From assembly GCF_900182665.1 (NCBI RefSeq), contig NZ_FXTL01000011.1, positions 1 through 64,000 on the forward strand: a stretch of 64,000 nt of DNA. The letters run 5' to 3'. Source of the stretch: Propioniciclava tarda. GTDB lineage: Bacteria; Actinomycetota; Actinomycetes; Propionibacteriales; Propionibacteriaceae. How positions within the stretch are numbered: the first letter of the stretch is position 1; each line of letters starts with the position of its first letter. The notes under the pieces are model-generated. The model was given only the letters and a program-made list of their open reading frames with translations. It ran no database searches and had not been told where the DNA came from. A program made the translations under genes and the position numbers. Shown here piece by piece: positions 16,258-26,526 of the stretch.

Positions 16258-17520
16258 TCAGGACGCGTCGGTCGACTCGAGAACCTCGGTCCGGACGCCG
16301 GGGCCGACGGTCCGGACGTCCCGGGAGATCAGGGGCAGGACGCACAACACGACGAGTGCCAGGCCGCACACCGTCATGGCGGTGCGAGCACCGAGCACCA
16401 CCGTGGCCGGACCGCCGATGAGCAGCCCCAGCGGCTGGAAGATCAGCGACCCGAGCGCGTCATAGGACGACACGCGCGAGAGGGCGTCCGGAGCCACGCG
16501 CTGCTGCATGGTCGTCGGCCACAGGACGCCGAAGACGCCGAACGAGACCCCGGAGAAGGCCATGGCGACGATGTCGGCGACCAGGGGCGCGCCTAGGCCG
16601 AGGCAGAGGAACGGCACCGGAATGGCCACCGCGCCCGCCAGCACGGCGGCAAGGATCGGCCGCGCCGGACGCCACCGCATGGCGAAGAATCCGCCGAGCA
16701 CCATGCCGACGGCTTCGGCGGCGAGGATCCAGGACCAGGGTCCGGCGCCACCCAGCTGGTCGTTCGCCAACACCGGACCAACAACGCCGGTCGCGGCCGA
16801 GAAGAACAGCACCAGGAACGACCACTGGGCCACCACGACCCACAGCCACTCGTGGGCGACGAACTCGCGCCAGCCGTCGCGAAGATCCCCGAGGACGCCG
16901 CGCGCCGAGAGCCCTCCGGGCTGGCGCCGACCCTGGGGCAGCCACAGGGTCAGGATGCCCGCGACGGCGAACAGCGAGCCGCCTACGATCAGCGCCCACG
17001 CTCCGCCGACCAGCGCCACCATCGCGCCGGACGCCACCAGCCCCACGATGGACGCCGCGTTGCGGGCGATGCCCAGGATGCCGTTGCCCTCCTGAAGCTG
17101 GGCCGGCGGAAGGATCTCGGGGATGAGCCCGGTCAGCGCCGGGTAGATCAGGGCGATGCCGGTGCCGCTCAAGGCCGACGCGGCGCCCAACGCGAGCAAC
17201 GGCGTCCAACCGATCAGAATCATGGCCCCGAGCAGGACGAACGCCGCGAAGCTCAGCCCGAGGCCGACCCGCAGCACTGCGGCGCGCGGGAACCGATCGG
17301 CCACCACGCCGCCGAGCAGCATGAACGCCACCATCGGGATCGACTCGCAGGCGAGCACGATCGAGAGCAGGCCGGGCGTCCCGTGCGGCAGGTGCAGGAT
17401 CGAGAACGCCAGCGCCACTGGCGCGAACGACCCGCCGAGCGTGCCGATCGATCGGGCCACGAAGAACAGCACGAACGTGGGGTCGCGAAAGAGCGCGCGG
17501 TCGTGCCGCAAGCCGCTCAT
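16258..17520 (-). CDS. MFS transporter, probable exporter
   Basis: The 420-residue protein has twelve predicted membrane segments. ARSIGTLGGSFAPVALAFSI is helix I, LGGVVADRFPRAAVLRVG is the conserved loop 2-3 motif A of the major facilitator superfamily, and GLIPEILPPAQLQEGNGILG is typical of the MFS_3 (enterobactin exporter-like) group. It is divergent from the NRPS gene at 17692 across 171 bases, so the two are likely co-regulated and the pump may export the NRPS product or protect against it; that link is inference. ATG 17520 has GGGGAGG five bases upstream. Confidence 0.88.
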   Translation of the reverse strand: MSGLRHDRALFRDPTFVLFFVARSIGTLGGSFAPVALAFSILHLPHGTPGLLSIVLACESIPMVAFMLLGGVVADRFPRAAVLRVGLGLSFAAFVLLGAMILIGWTPLLALGAASALSGTGIALIYPALTGLIPEILPPAQLQEGNGILGIARNAASIVGLVASGAMVALVGGAWALIVGGSLFAVAGILTLWLPQGRRQPGGLSARGVLGDLRDGWREFVAHEWLWVVVAQWSFLVLFFSAATGVVGPVLANDQLGGAGPWSWILAAEAVGMVLGGFFAMRWRPARPILAAVLAGAVAIPVPFLCLGLGAPLVADIVAMAFSGVSFGVFGVLWPTTMQQRVAPDALSRVSSYDALGSLIFQPLGLLIGGPATVVLGARTAMTVCGLALVVLCVLPLISRDVRTVGPGVRTEVLESTDAS

Positions 17521-17691
17521 CTCAGCCTCCCCAGGTCGGACGCCGAGGCGTCCACAGCCTGCAAACGCTACGCCCAACGGCCGCCGGCTCGCCCACCCGG
17601 TCCGAGGACCAGGGCTCGACAACTGTTCAGTTCGACCTCCGTTCACCTGGCGTCGCTACGCTGCGAAGCCAGAGCGATCGGAGTCGAACCA

Positions 17692-20600
17692 GTGTCATTG
17701 CGGCGTGCGCACCTGGCGCCCCCGGAGCGCACGCTCGTCGACGTGCTCCGTGCGACGGTCGGCGACGTCCCGGACGCCCGCGCCCTCGACAACGGCGTCC
17801 ACGTGCTCACCTACGAGGAACTGCTGGACGCCGCGGCTGAGGTCGCGTCCGACCTGGCGGCGCACGGCGTCGGACGCGGCGACCGGGTCGGCGTCCGGAT
17901 CGCGTCCGGCACGACGGACCTGTACGTGGGCATCATCGGCATCCTGCTGGCCGGCGCGGCCTACGTGCCGGTGGACGCCGACGACCCTGACGAGCGCGCC
18001 CGCACCGTGTTCGACGAGGCGGGCGTCGCGGCGGTCCTCGGTGACGACCTGGCGCTGACGACGCGCGGGCCGGCGCGTCCCCCCATCGCGCCCCTGCCGA
18101 CCGTCACGCCGGACGACGACGCCTGGATCATCTTCACCTCCGGCTCGACGGGCAAGCCGAAGGGCGTCGCCGTCAGCCACCGGTCCGCGGCCGCTTTCGT
18201 GGACGCCGAGGCGCGGCTCTTCCTCGCCGACGAGCCCATCAACGAGACCGATCGCGTGATGGCTGGGCTGTCGGTCGCCTTCGATGCCTCCTGCGAGGAG
18301 ATGTGGCTGGCCTGGCGGCACGGCGCCTGCCTGGTGCCCGCGCCGCGGTCGCTGGTGAAGTCCGGCATGGATCTCGGCCCGTGGCTCGTCGCGCACCGCA
18401 TCACGGTGGTCTCGACGGTGCCCACCCTCGTGCTGCTCTGGCCGCCGGAGGCGATGCGACGCGTCCGGCTGCTGATCCTCGGCGGGGAGGCGTGCCCGCC
18501 CGAGATCGGCGCTCGGTTCGCCACCGACGCGCGCGAGGTCTGGAACACCTACGGCCCCACCGAGGCCACGGTCGTCGCGTGCGGGGCGCGGGTGTTCCCC
18601 GACCAGCCGGTGCGGATCGGCTGGCCCCTCGACGGCTGGGATCTCGCCGTGGTGGACGCCGACGGCCGGCCCGTGGCGTCCGGGGGAACGGGCGAACTGG
18701 TCATCGGCGGCATCGGTCTGGCCCGCTACCTGGACGCGACCAAGGACGCCGAGAAGTACGCCCCGCTGCCCTCGCTCGGCTGGACGCGGGCCTACCGCTC
18801 GGGCGACCTCGTGGTCGACGACCCGGACGGTCTGCTGTTCGTCGGCCGCGCCGACGACCAGGTCAAGGTCGGCGGACGCCGCATCGAGCTGGGCGAGTTG
18901 GACGCCGCCCTGACCTCCTTGCCCGGCGTGCGGGGGGCCGCAGCCGCGGTCCGGACCACGGCGTCCGGGACGCAGGTGCTGATCGGCTACGTCGCCGCCG
19001 AGCCCGGCTTCGACCCGGTCGCCGCGACCGCTCGGCTGCGCGCCGAACTGCCCGCCTCGCTCGTCCCGCGGCTCGCCGTCGTGGACGTCCTGCCGACCCG
19101 CACGTCCGGCAAGATCGACCGGGACGCCCTGCCCTGGCCCCTCGCCCTACCGGAGCCGACGGCGCCCGATCAGGAGTTGACCAGCGACGAGACCTGGCTG
19201 GCGGGACTCTGGTCCGGCATCCTCGGCGCGTCCGTGACGGACGCCGCCGCTGACTTCTTCGACCTCGGCGGCACGTCGCTGGGCGTCGCGCACCTGATCG
19301 CGGGCATCCGCGAGCGCTACCCGGACGCCGGCGTCACGGACGTTTACGACCATCCGATGCTCGGCGCCCAGGCCGCGCACCTCGCCGCCCTGGACGCCCC
19401 CGAGACCCGGCTGAACGACAAGGTGACGCCGGTGCGGCGCCGATCGCAGTCGGTGCAACTGGTGGCCACGGGCGTCCTGCGCACGATCGGCGCCCTGCGC
19501 TGGCTGACGTGGCTGGCGACGGCCGTGAACCTCGCGGGCTGGCTGCGGCTGCCGATCGAGCCGGTGCCGTGGCCGGTCGTGGCGCTCGGGTGGGTGCTGT
19601 TCGTCCTCCCGCCGGGACGCATGCTGCTCGCCGCGCTCGGGGCGCGGGTGTTGCTGCGCGGCGTCCGGCCGGGCGAGTACGCGCGCGGCGGCACGACGCA
19701 CCTGCGCCTGTGGATCGCCGAACGCCTCGCCGAAGAGCTCGGAGCCACCAGCACGGCCGGGTCCGTGGGCCTGCGCTGGTACGCCCGGCTGCTGGGCGCG
19801 CGGGTCGGGCGCGACGTCGACCTGCACACCGTCCCCCCGGTGACCGGCCTGCTCACGCTCGGCGACGGTTGCAGTGTCGAGATCGAGGCCGACCTCTCGG
19901 GCTACTGGATCGACGGGGACCGGCTCGTCATCGGCGACATCACGATCGGTCCGGACGCCCGCGTCGGCATGCGCTCGACGCTCGGCCCGGGTGCCGTCGT
20001 CGGGGCCGGCGCCGAGGTCGGCCCCGGGTCGGCCGTCACGGGCGCGATCCCCGACGGCGAGTTCTGGACCGGCTCCCCCGCCCACCCCGTCGCGCGCCAC
20101 GCGCGCGGCCCCTGGCCCGGGACGCCGCCGCGGCGTCCGGCCTGGCTGCTGGGCTACGCGCTGGCCTCGGTGGTCATCGCGGCCGTCCCGGTGGCCGGGC
20201 TCGCGTCCGGGCTGGCCGTGGCGCTGGCGTCCGCGCCCGTGGGCGCCGGCCTGGGGACGCTGCTGGGCCACGTCCTGGCGTGGCTGCCGATCGCGACCCT
20301 CGCGGGGTTCGCGGTGACCGCGGTGCTGGTCTGGGCGCTGGTGCGGCTCACGGGGCTCTTCGTCCGCGAGGGCCACTACCCCGTGCACAGCGGACGCGGG
20401 CTCGCCGCGTGGGCGACCATCCGGCTGCTGGACGAGGCGCGGCACTGGCTCTACCCGCTCTACGCGGGCTGGTTCACCACGGTCTGGCTCCGCCTGCTCG
20501 GCGCCGAGATCGGGACGGGCGCGGAGGCGTCCACGGTCTTGCTGATCCCCAAGCTGGCCAGCGTCGGCGAGCACGCGTTCCTGGCCGACGACACGCTGCT

Positions 20601-21531
20601 GGGCGGCTACGAGCTGGGCGGCGGCTGGCTGCGCGTCGACCGGACGCGCGTCGGCAAGCACGCCTTCCTCGGTAACTCGGGCATGGCCGGGCCCGGACGC
20701 AAGGTGCCCGCCCGCGGGCTGGTGGCCGTGCTGTCGTCCGCGCCGGCCCGCTCGGACGCCAAGAAGGCCAGCTCCTGGATCGGCAGCCCGCCGGCCCCGT
20801 TGCGGCGGCAGGTGACCAAGGCCGACACGAGCCTCACCTACGACCCGCCGACGCTACTCCGGGTGGCCCGGGCCGCGGTCGAGGCAACGCGCATCGTCGC
20901 CCTGATGGTCTCGCTGGCGCTGGCGGTGCTCGTCGTGGCGGCGTTGTTGGCGCTGGCGTCCGTCTCGTGGTGGCTCGCGGCGCTACTCGGCGGAGGCGTC
21001 CTGATCGTGGCTGGCGTGGCGTCCACGTGGTTGTCCGTGTTGCCCAAGCGGGCCCTCGTCGGACGCGTCCGGGCCGGCGAACACCCGCTGTGGAGCTCGT
21101 TCGTGTGGCGCAACGAGCTGGCCGACCAGTTCGTCGAGCTGGTCACGGCGCCCTGGTTCGCGCGCTGGGCCACCGGGACGCCGCTGCTCAACGTGTGGCT
21201 GCGCCTGTTGGGCGCCCGCATCGGCACCGGCGTCTGGTGCGAGACGTACTGGCTGCCCGAGCCCGACCTGGTCGACATCGGCGACGGCGCCACGATCGGG
21301 CGCGGCACCGTCGTCCAGACCCACCTGTTCCACGACCGCGTCCTCGCGCTCGACTCGGTGGTCGTCAAGGCAGGGGCCACCATCTGCCCGAACAGCGTGG
21401 TCCTGCCGGGGGCGTCCGTGGGGCGGCACGCGACGATCGGTCCGGCGTCCCTGGTGATGCGCGGCGAGGCCGTCCCCCGCTACACGCGCTGGATCGGCAA
21501 CCCGATCCGTCCGTGGGTCGACCAGGACTGA
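17692..21531 (+). CDS. Pls/PosA-type membrane non-ribosomal peptide synthetase
   Basis: The 1279-residue enzyme has the layout of poly-epsilon-lysine synthetase (Pls): an adenylation domain (about 10-480), a carrier domain (about 490-565, phosphopantetheine Ser529 in DLGGTSLG), then three pairs of membrane helices (about 595-655, 818-890, 1070-1113), each followed by a soluble domain with hexapeptide-repeat character. Adenylation motifs are intact: IIFTSGSTGKPKG, NTYGPTEAT, YRSGDLVV, DQVKVGGRRIELGE and SGKIDRDALP. Aligning by hand to GrsA gives the pocket code D-A-E-S-I-G-T-V-V-K; the acidic third residue would suit a basic amino acid. No condensation or thioesterase domain of the usual type is present. 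GTG 17692 is the first good start. A peptidase and phosphopantetheinyl transferase follow. Confidence 0.9.
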   Translation: MSLRRAHLAPPERTLVDVLRATVGDVPDARALDNGVHVLTYEELLDAAAEVASDLAAHGVGRGDRVGVRIASGTTDLYVGIIGILLAGAAYVPVDADDPDERARTVFDEAGVAAVLGDDLALTTRGPARPPIAPLPTVTPDDDAWIIFTSGSTGKPKGVAVSHRSAAAFVDAEARLFLADEPINETDRVMAGLSVAFDASCEEMWLAWRHGACLVPAPRSLVKSGMDLGPWLVAHRITVVSTVPTLVLLWPPEAMRRVRLLILGGEACPPEIGARFATDAREVWNTYGPTEATVVACGARVFPDQPVRIGWPLDGWDLAVVDADGRPVASGGTGELVIGGIGLARYLDATKDAEKYAPLPSLGWTRAYRSGDLVVDDPDGLLFVGRADDQVKVGGRRIELGELDAALTSLPGVRGAAAAVRTTASGTQVLIGYVAAEPGFDPVAATARLRAELPASLVPRLAVVDVLPTRTSGKIDRDALPWPLALPEPTAPDQELTSDETWLAGLWSGILGASVTDAAADFFDLGGTSLGVAHLIAGIRERYPDAGVTDVYDHPMLGAQAAHLAALDAPETRLNDKVTPVRRRSQSVQLVATGVLRTIGALRWLTWLATAVNLAGWLRLPIEPVPWPVVALGWVLFVLPPGRMLLAALGARVLLRGVRPGEYARGGTTHLRLWIAERLAEELGATSTAGSVGLRWYARLLGARVGRDVDLHTVPPVTGLLTLGDGCSVEIEADLSGYWIDGDRLVIGDITIGPDARVGMRSTLGPGAVVGAGAEVGPGSAVTGAIPDGEFWTGSPAHPVARHARGPWPGTPPRRPAWLLGYALASVVIAAVPVAGLASGLAVALASAPVGAGLGTLLGHVLAWLPIATLAGFAVTAVLVWALVRLTGLFVREGHYPVHSGRGLAAWATIRLLDEARHWLYPLYAGWFTTVWLRLLGAEIGTGAEASTVLLIPKLASVGEHAFLADDTLLGGYELGGGWLRVDRTRVGKHAFLGNSGMAGPGRKVPARGLVAVLSSAPARSDAKKASSWIGSPPAPLRRQVTKADTSLTYDPPTLLRVARAAVEATRIVALMVSLALAVLVVAALLALASVSWWLAALLGGGVLIVAGVASTWLSVLPKRALVGRVRAGEHPLWSSFVWRNELADQFVELVTAPWFARWATGTPLLNVWLRLLGARIGTGVWCETYWLPEPDLVDIGDGATIGRGTVVQTHLFHDRVLALDSVVVKAGATICPNSVVLPGASVGRHATIGPASLVMRGEAVPRYTRWIGNPIRPWVDQD

Positions 21532-21655
21532 CCTCCCCTCCCCGCGTGCCGCATCCGGCCCCCAGGGCCGACAGCGGTCGCCCAGCTGGGTGGCGGGTGG
21601 CGTCCAGCACCGCCTTCCCACCCACCCGGGAACTCAGGGCCGAGCGCCGGTGTGG

Positions 21656-21661
21656 CAGGAT
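21656..21661 (+). promoter_or_regulatory. Putative -10 element, leaderless start of the M1 peptidase gene
   Basis: CAGGAT ends six bases before GTG 21668 with no ribosome site between. This suggests an mRNA separate from the NRPS transcript 136 bases upstream. Confidence 0.35.
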
Positions 21662-21667
21662 CGACGA

Positions 21668-22957
21668 GTGCGCACGTGGCCCGATCCTTACCTGCCGGGG
21701 CACGGCGACCCGTCGTACGGCGTCCGGCATTATGACCTCGACCTCGACTACCGGCTGGCGACGAACCGCCTCCACGGACGCGCCACCCTCCTGATCGAGG
21801 CCCTCGAGCCGCTGGACGCCGTCCGCCTCGACCTGTCCGGCCTGAGCGTCGATCGCGTCCGCGTCGACGGCGCCAAGCCCCGCAAGGTCACGGTCAAGGA
21901 CCGCGCCGTCGTCGTCCGGCTGGCGACCAGGTTGGACGCCGGCACGTCGGCCGAGCTCGTCGTCGAGTACGGCGGCAAGCCCGCCCCGGTGCCCGGCCCC
22001 TACGGCCCCGCCGGCTGGGAGGAGCTGACCGACGGCGTCCTGGTCGCCTCGCAGCCCTACGGCGCGCCGTCGGTGTTCCCCTGCAACGATCGTGCCGACG
22101 ACAAGGCCACCTACCGCATCACCGTCACCACGGACGCCGCCTATCGCGTCGTCGCCACCGGACGCCTGCTGGCCTCGTCCGCCCGGGGCGGACGCGCCTC
22201 GGCGACCTTCGCCGAGGCCGCGCCGACGGCGTCCTATCTGGTGTCGTTGGTGATCGGACGCCTCGTCCAGACGTCGCTGGGCGATCGGCTGACGCTGACG
22301 CATCCGGCGCGGAGCATCCCGTCCGGCAGCCCCTTCCCGAGGCTGCCGGCCATGCTGGACGCCTGCGAGGAGTGGTTCGGCCCGTACCCCTTCGACGCCT
22401 TCGACGCGGTGGTCGTGGACGACCCGCTGGAGATCCCGCTCGAGGCGCAGGCGATGGCGACGTTCGGCACCAACCACCTCGAACCCGGCTGGGACAACGA
22501 GCGCCTGGTCGTTCACGAACTGGCCCACCAGTGGTTCGGCAACGCGGTGACGGCGGCGCAGCTGCGCGACATCTGGCTGCACGAGGGCTTCGCCTGCTAC
22601 ACCGAGTGGCTGTGGTCGGAGCGCCGGGGGCTGGCGTCCGCGAACGAGCGGGCCCGCCACCACTGGACGATCCTGGCCGCCGAGGACCAGCCCGCCCCCC
22701 TCACCGACCCGGGGCGTCCCAACACCTTCGACGACTGGGTCTACAAGCGCGGCGCCCTGACGCTGCACGCGCTGCGCGCCGCCCTGGGCGACGAGGCGTT
22801 CTTCACCCTGTGCCGCGACTGGGTGACGACGTTCTCAGGCGGCAACGTCTCGACCGCCGACTTCATCGCGCTCGCCGGACGCCACACGGCGGTCGATCTG
22901 GGGCCGCTCTTCACGGCCTGGCTCGACGAGGTGGACCTTCCCGCCCCGCCTGCCTGA
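21668..22957 (+). CDS. Compact M1 family zinc metallopeptidase
   Basis: The 429-residue product has an N-terminal beta domain beginning DPSYGVRHYDLDLDYRL, then EAQAMATFG in place of the GAMEN exopeptidase motif, and the zinc site HELAHQWFGN (about 283-292) with the third ligand Glu306 in WLHEGFACYTEWLW. EDQPAPLTDPG and YKRGALTLHALR complete the thermolysin-like domain. It lacks the C-terminal HEAT/ARM domain of large aminopeptidases, as in a known actinobacterial subgroup. It has no signal peptide. Its place between the Pls-like synthetase and the phosphopantetheinyl transferase suggests a role in processing or turnover of the peptide product, by analogy with zinc aminopeptidases that degrade poly-epsilon-lysine; this is inference. 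Confidence 0.9.
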   Translation: MRTWPDPYLPGHGDPSYGVRHYDLDLDYRLATNRLHGRATLLIEALEPLDAVRLDLSGLSVDRVRVDGAKPRKVTVKDRAVVVRLATRLDAGTSAELVVEYGGKPAPVPGPYGPAGWEELTDGVLVASQPYGAPSVFPCNDRADDKATYRITVTTDAAYRVVATGRLLASSARGGRASATFAEAAPTASYLVSLVIGRLVQTSLGDRLTLTHPARSIPSGSPFPRLPAMLDACEEWFGPYPFDAFDAVVVDDPLEIPLEAQAMATFGTNHLEPGWDNERLVVHELAHQWFGNAVTAAQLRDIWLHEGFACYTEWLWSERRGLASANERARHHWTILAAEDQPAPLTDPGRPNTFDDWVYKRGALTLHALRAALGDEAFFTLCRDWVTTFSGGNVSTADFIALAGRHTAVDLGPLFTAWLDEVDLPAPPA

Positions 22958-23008
22958 CCTCTTGGTGGCGGAATGAGTCGCGCGTAGCGAGACCTAGTCC
23001 GCCAGCAA

Positions 23009-23545
23009 TCAAGAACTGGCCACCCAAGACCAGGCGGCAACGCAGCCAGGGACCTCGATCAAGCCCCACGTCGCGTCCGTTGCGCCAAGGGCGATCGAAT
23101 CCATCGGACGCCGCAGCCCGTCCCCGGTCGCTTTCAGGTAGGCCTCCTTGCGGACCCACAGCTCGATGGGCGACAGGTCCGGGTCGTTCGGGTGCCGGAC
23201 GACGGCCGGCGCGGCGGCGTCCAGCGGTTCGAGGTCGACACCGACGCGGCCGGACCAACACAGCCCCACCAGCGTGAGACCACCCGCGTGGGCGATCGAC
23301 ACGTCGGGGGCCCGGACCCTCGCACGGCCACCGCGGTCCGTGCCACCCAAGAGCGGACGGGTTGGGGACGGGACTACCAGTCCCAGATCCGCCAACTCTT
23401 CGCGACCACCCTCGGCCGGCCGGAGCCAGGGGCGTCCATGCTCGGACGAACCGCACGCCGGGCAGAGGTGCCGGACGACCACCGGCTCACCCAGCAGTCC
23501 GCGCAACAGCTCGGACGCCGACGCCCGACCCCACGCCACAAGCAC
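23009..23545 (-). CDS. 4'-phosphopantetheinyl transferase superfamily protein
   Basis: The product, about 178 residues, has the two Mg/CoA motifs of Sfp/AcpS-type enzymes: VGVDLEPLD in the centre and WVRKEAYLKATGDGL. It transfers phosphopantetheine from CoA to a carrier-domain serine; the obvious partner is Ser529 of the NRPS upstream. The frame can be read back to 23590 but the first 15 codons would be the groEL hairpin (23544-23581), so GTG 23545 or GTG 23539 is preferred (MLVAWGR). It converges on the M1 gene with 51 bases between stops and follows groEL in the same direction, perhaps by read-through. PLD in place of the usual ESP/EPI ending of motif one is a modest variation. Confidence 0.85.
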   Translation of the reverse strand: MLVAWGRASASELLRGLLGEPVVVRHLCPACGSSEHGRPWLRPAEGGREELADLGLVVPSPTRPLLGGTDRGGRARVRAPDVSIAHAGGLTLVGLCWSGRVGVDLEPLDAAAPAVVRHPNDPDLSPIELWVRKEAYLKATGDGLRRPMDSIALGATDATWGLIEVPGCVAAWSWVASS

Positions 23546-23581
23546 CGAGGGCGCCCCTGCCGCAGCAGGGACGCCCTCGGT
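23544..23581 (-). terminator. groEL hairpin terminator
   Basis: ACCGAGGGCG at 23544-23553 pairs with CGCCCTCGGT at 23572-23581, and the stem continues inward to 17 pairs with one mismatch and a four-base loop. It begins 15 bases after the groEL stop. No U-tract follows on the minus strand, and the phosphopantetheinyl transferase start lies at its foot. Confidence 0.75.
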
Positions 23582-23595
23582 TGGGTTCAAGCGGC

Positions 23596-25248
<1,653 letters not shown>

Positions 25249-25355
25249 TCACCCTCCCGGGTTGGTGTGGTAGTCAAGAGACGATGCCCGCGACGGACGG
25301 CCCTTTCGGACCTCATCGAGTCTTGCAGTCAATGCTCGGGGCCAGGCCCCGTTGG

Positions 25356-25382
25356 TTGTCACTCTCACACTGAGAGTGCTAA
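25356..25382 (-). promoter_or_regulatory. CIRCE operator 1 (HrcA binding site)
   Basis: On the minus strand TTAGCACTC, nine bases, then GAGTGACAA. The first arm is the CIRCE consensus; the second arm differs in the last four bases. Confidence 0.9.
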
Positions 25383-25390
25383 TCACCTTT

Positions 25391-25417
25391 TTAGCACTCG
25401 CCCTAGGGGAGTGCAAA
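25391..25417 (-). promoter_or_regulatory. CIRCE operator 2 (HrcA binding site)
   Basis: On the minus strand TTTGCACTC, nine bases, then GAGTGCTAA, against the consensus TTAGCACTC-N9-GAGTGCTAA. Its centre is 35 bases from that of operator 1, so the two boxes lie in tandem over the groEL promoter. Confidence 0.92.
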
Positions 25418-25523
25418 CGGCGCAGGGGGTCGATCGCTCGGTTCGGGCTACGTGGCCGGCTGGGGGACTTGACCTCCCTCGCTGTCGGCCGAAACCGCGC
25501 GTCCGGGCAGCCGAGGGTCTGTG

Positions 25524-26009
25524 ATGATGGACGCCGTGAGCCCCGCCACCCGGCACCGCCCGACTTCACCGGACGCCGTCCGGCGCCGCGCGCTCGTGAA
25601 CCGGCTCAACCTCACCACGGGGTTCGGGCTGCTCGTGGCGCGGCTGGGGCGTGCCCGGCGGCGTCCGGGGCCGGAGGGGCTGATCCTCGCCGAGGGGTAC
25701 AGGCTGAAGTTCCCGATCGCGGGGGCGTTCACCGTGGGCAACGTCGTGCTGACCGCCCGGACGTTCGACGAGCTGGAGGCGTCCTCACCGGGGGTGCTGG
25801 GCCACGAGAGCCGGCACGCCTGGCAGTACTACCGTCTCGGGCTGGCGTTCTTCCCGCTCTACGGCGCGGCGGCCGCGTGGTCGTGGCTGCGGTTCCGCGA
25901 TCCAGCGATCGGCAACGTGTTCGAGAAGCAGGCGGGCCTCGTCAGCGGCTCCTACGTGGAATCGGCCCTGCACCGGCCGCAGCGACGGCGTCCGGACGTG
26001 AGGAACTGA
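25524..26009 (+). CDS. Hypothetical protein with a HESRH metal-site-like motif
   Basis: The product has about 161 residues. An Arg-rich N-terminal half leads to EGLILAEGYRLKFPIAGAFT, VGNVVLTARTFDELEASSPG, and HESRHAWQYYRLGLAFFPLY, in which HESRHAWQ resembles HExxH zinc sites of membrane-associated DUF4157-like proteins. A hydrophobic stretch (GLAFFPLYGAAAAWSWL) could lie in the membrane. FEKQAGLVSGSYVESALHRP ends the conserved part. Starts GTG 25521, ATG 25524 and ATG 25527 are contiguous; GAGGG at 25513-25517 best suits ATG 25524. No enzymatic role can be asserted. Confidence 0.75.
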   Translation: MMDAVSPATRHRPTSPDAVRRRALVNRLNLTTGFGLLVARLGRARRRPGPEGLILAEGYRLKFPIAGAFTVGNVVLTARTFDELEASSPGVLGHESRHAWQYYRLGLAFFPLYGAAAAWSWLRFRDPAIGNVFEKQAGLVSGSYVESALHRPQRRRPDVRN

Positions 26010-26080
26010 CCTCGGCCCAGAGCGGACGCGAGGACGCGGTTGAAAGCGAGGCAGGGCCCAGCTAAGACGGACGAAAACGC

Positions 26081-26386
26081 TCAGACCAGGGCGGACGTGG
26101 TCAGGTGGCGCGCAGAGCGGCTCTCCTGGCGCTGCGACCGCAGGCGGCGCAGGCGCTTCACGAGCAGCGGGGCGTACGCCATCGCGGCCGGGTCGTCCAG
26201 GAGACCGTTGAGGATCTGAAAGTAGCGCGGCGCCGACAGGTCGAACCGCTCGCGGATCTCGGCCTCCTTCAGACCGGGCGCCGACCACCAGGACGCCTCG
26301 AAGTCGAGGATGGCGGCGTCGCGCTCGGAAAGGTCGCCCGACGGCGTCGGAAGCGACTCGGCCAACTGCAGCATGTCGGCCATCAT
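26081..26386 (-). CDS. DUF3263 family protein
   Basis: The product of about 101 residues contains LSERDAAILDFEASWWSAPG, IRERFDLSAPRYFQILNGLL and LLVKRLRRLRSQRQESRSAR, the core of the small actinobacterial DUF3263 family. The family looks like a helix-turn-helix protein (SAPRYFQILN as recognition helix) and members sit near LytR-type genes, but no function is known. The start is uncertain: ATG 26386 or 26383 give the usual length, while ATG 26410 would add eight residues and overlap the palindrome at 26394-26411. It is divergent from manA. Confidence 0.8.
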   Translation of the reverse strand: MMADMLQLAESLPTPSGDLSERDAAILDFEASWWSAPGLKEAEIRERFDLSAPRYFQILNGLLDDPAAMAYAPLLVKRLRRLRSQRQESRSARHLTTSALV

Positions 26387-26393
26387 AGATCCG

Positions 26394-26411
26394 AATGACA
26401 CCTCTGTCATT
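26394..26411. promoter_or_regulatory. Perfect palindrome between DUF3263 and manA genes
   Basis: AATGACA, CCTC, TGTCATT: seven perfectly inverted bases around a four-base centre. The size and position, just upstream of the DUF3263 start and 116 bases before manA, suit an operator for a dimeric regulator. If ATG 26410 is used, the site covers that start codon. The regulator is unknown. Confidence 0.5.
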
Positions 26412-26526
26412 TGGCCCTGACGCGGGGGCGGGTGACAAACTGGTGAGCGCTGAGGCTGGCCCCACACGGCACACGTGGCAGGTAGAGGCCCAGCGCAGGA
26501 CCACCGGAAGGCGACAGACTCCCACC

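Noticed and set aside
16852..17691. In-frame 5' extension of the NRPS reading frame by 280 codons
   Set aside because: It is antisense to the MFS gene and has no adenylation-domain similarity; homology begins at GTG 17692.
23546..23590. ATG at 23590 as start of the phosphopantetheinyl transferase
   Set aside because: The added residues are a translation of the groEL terminator hairpin.
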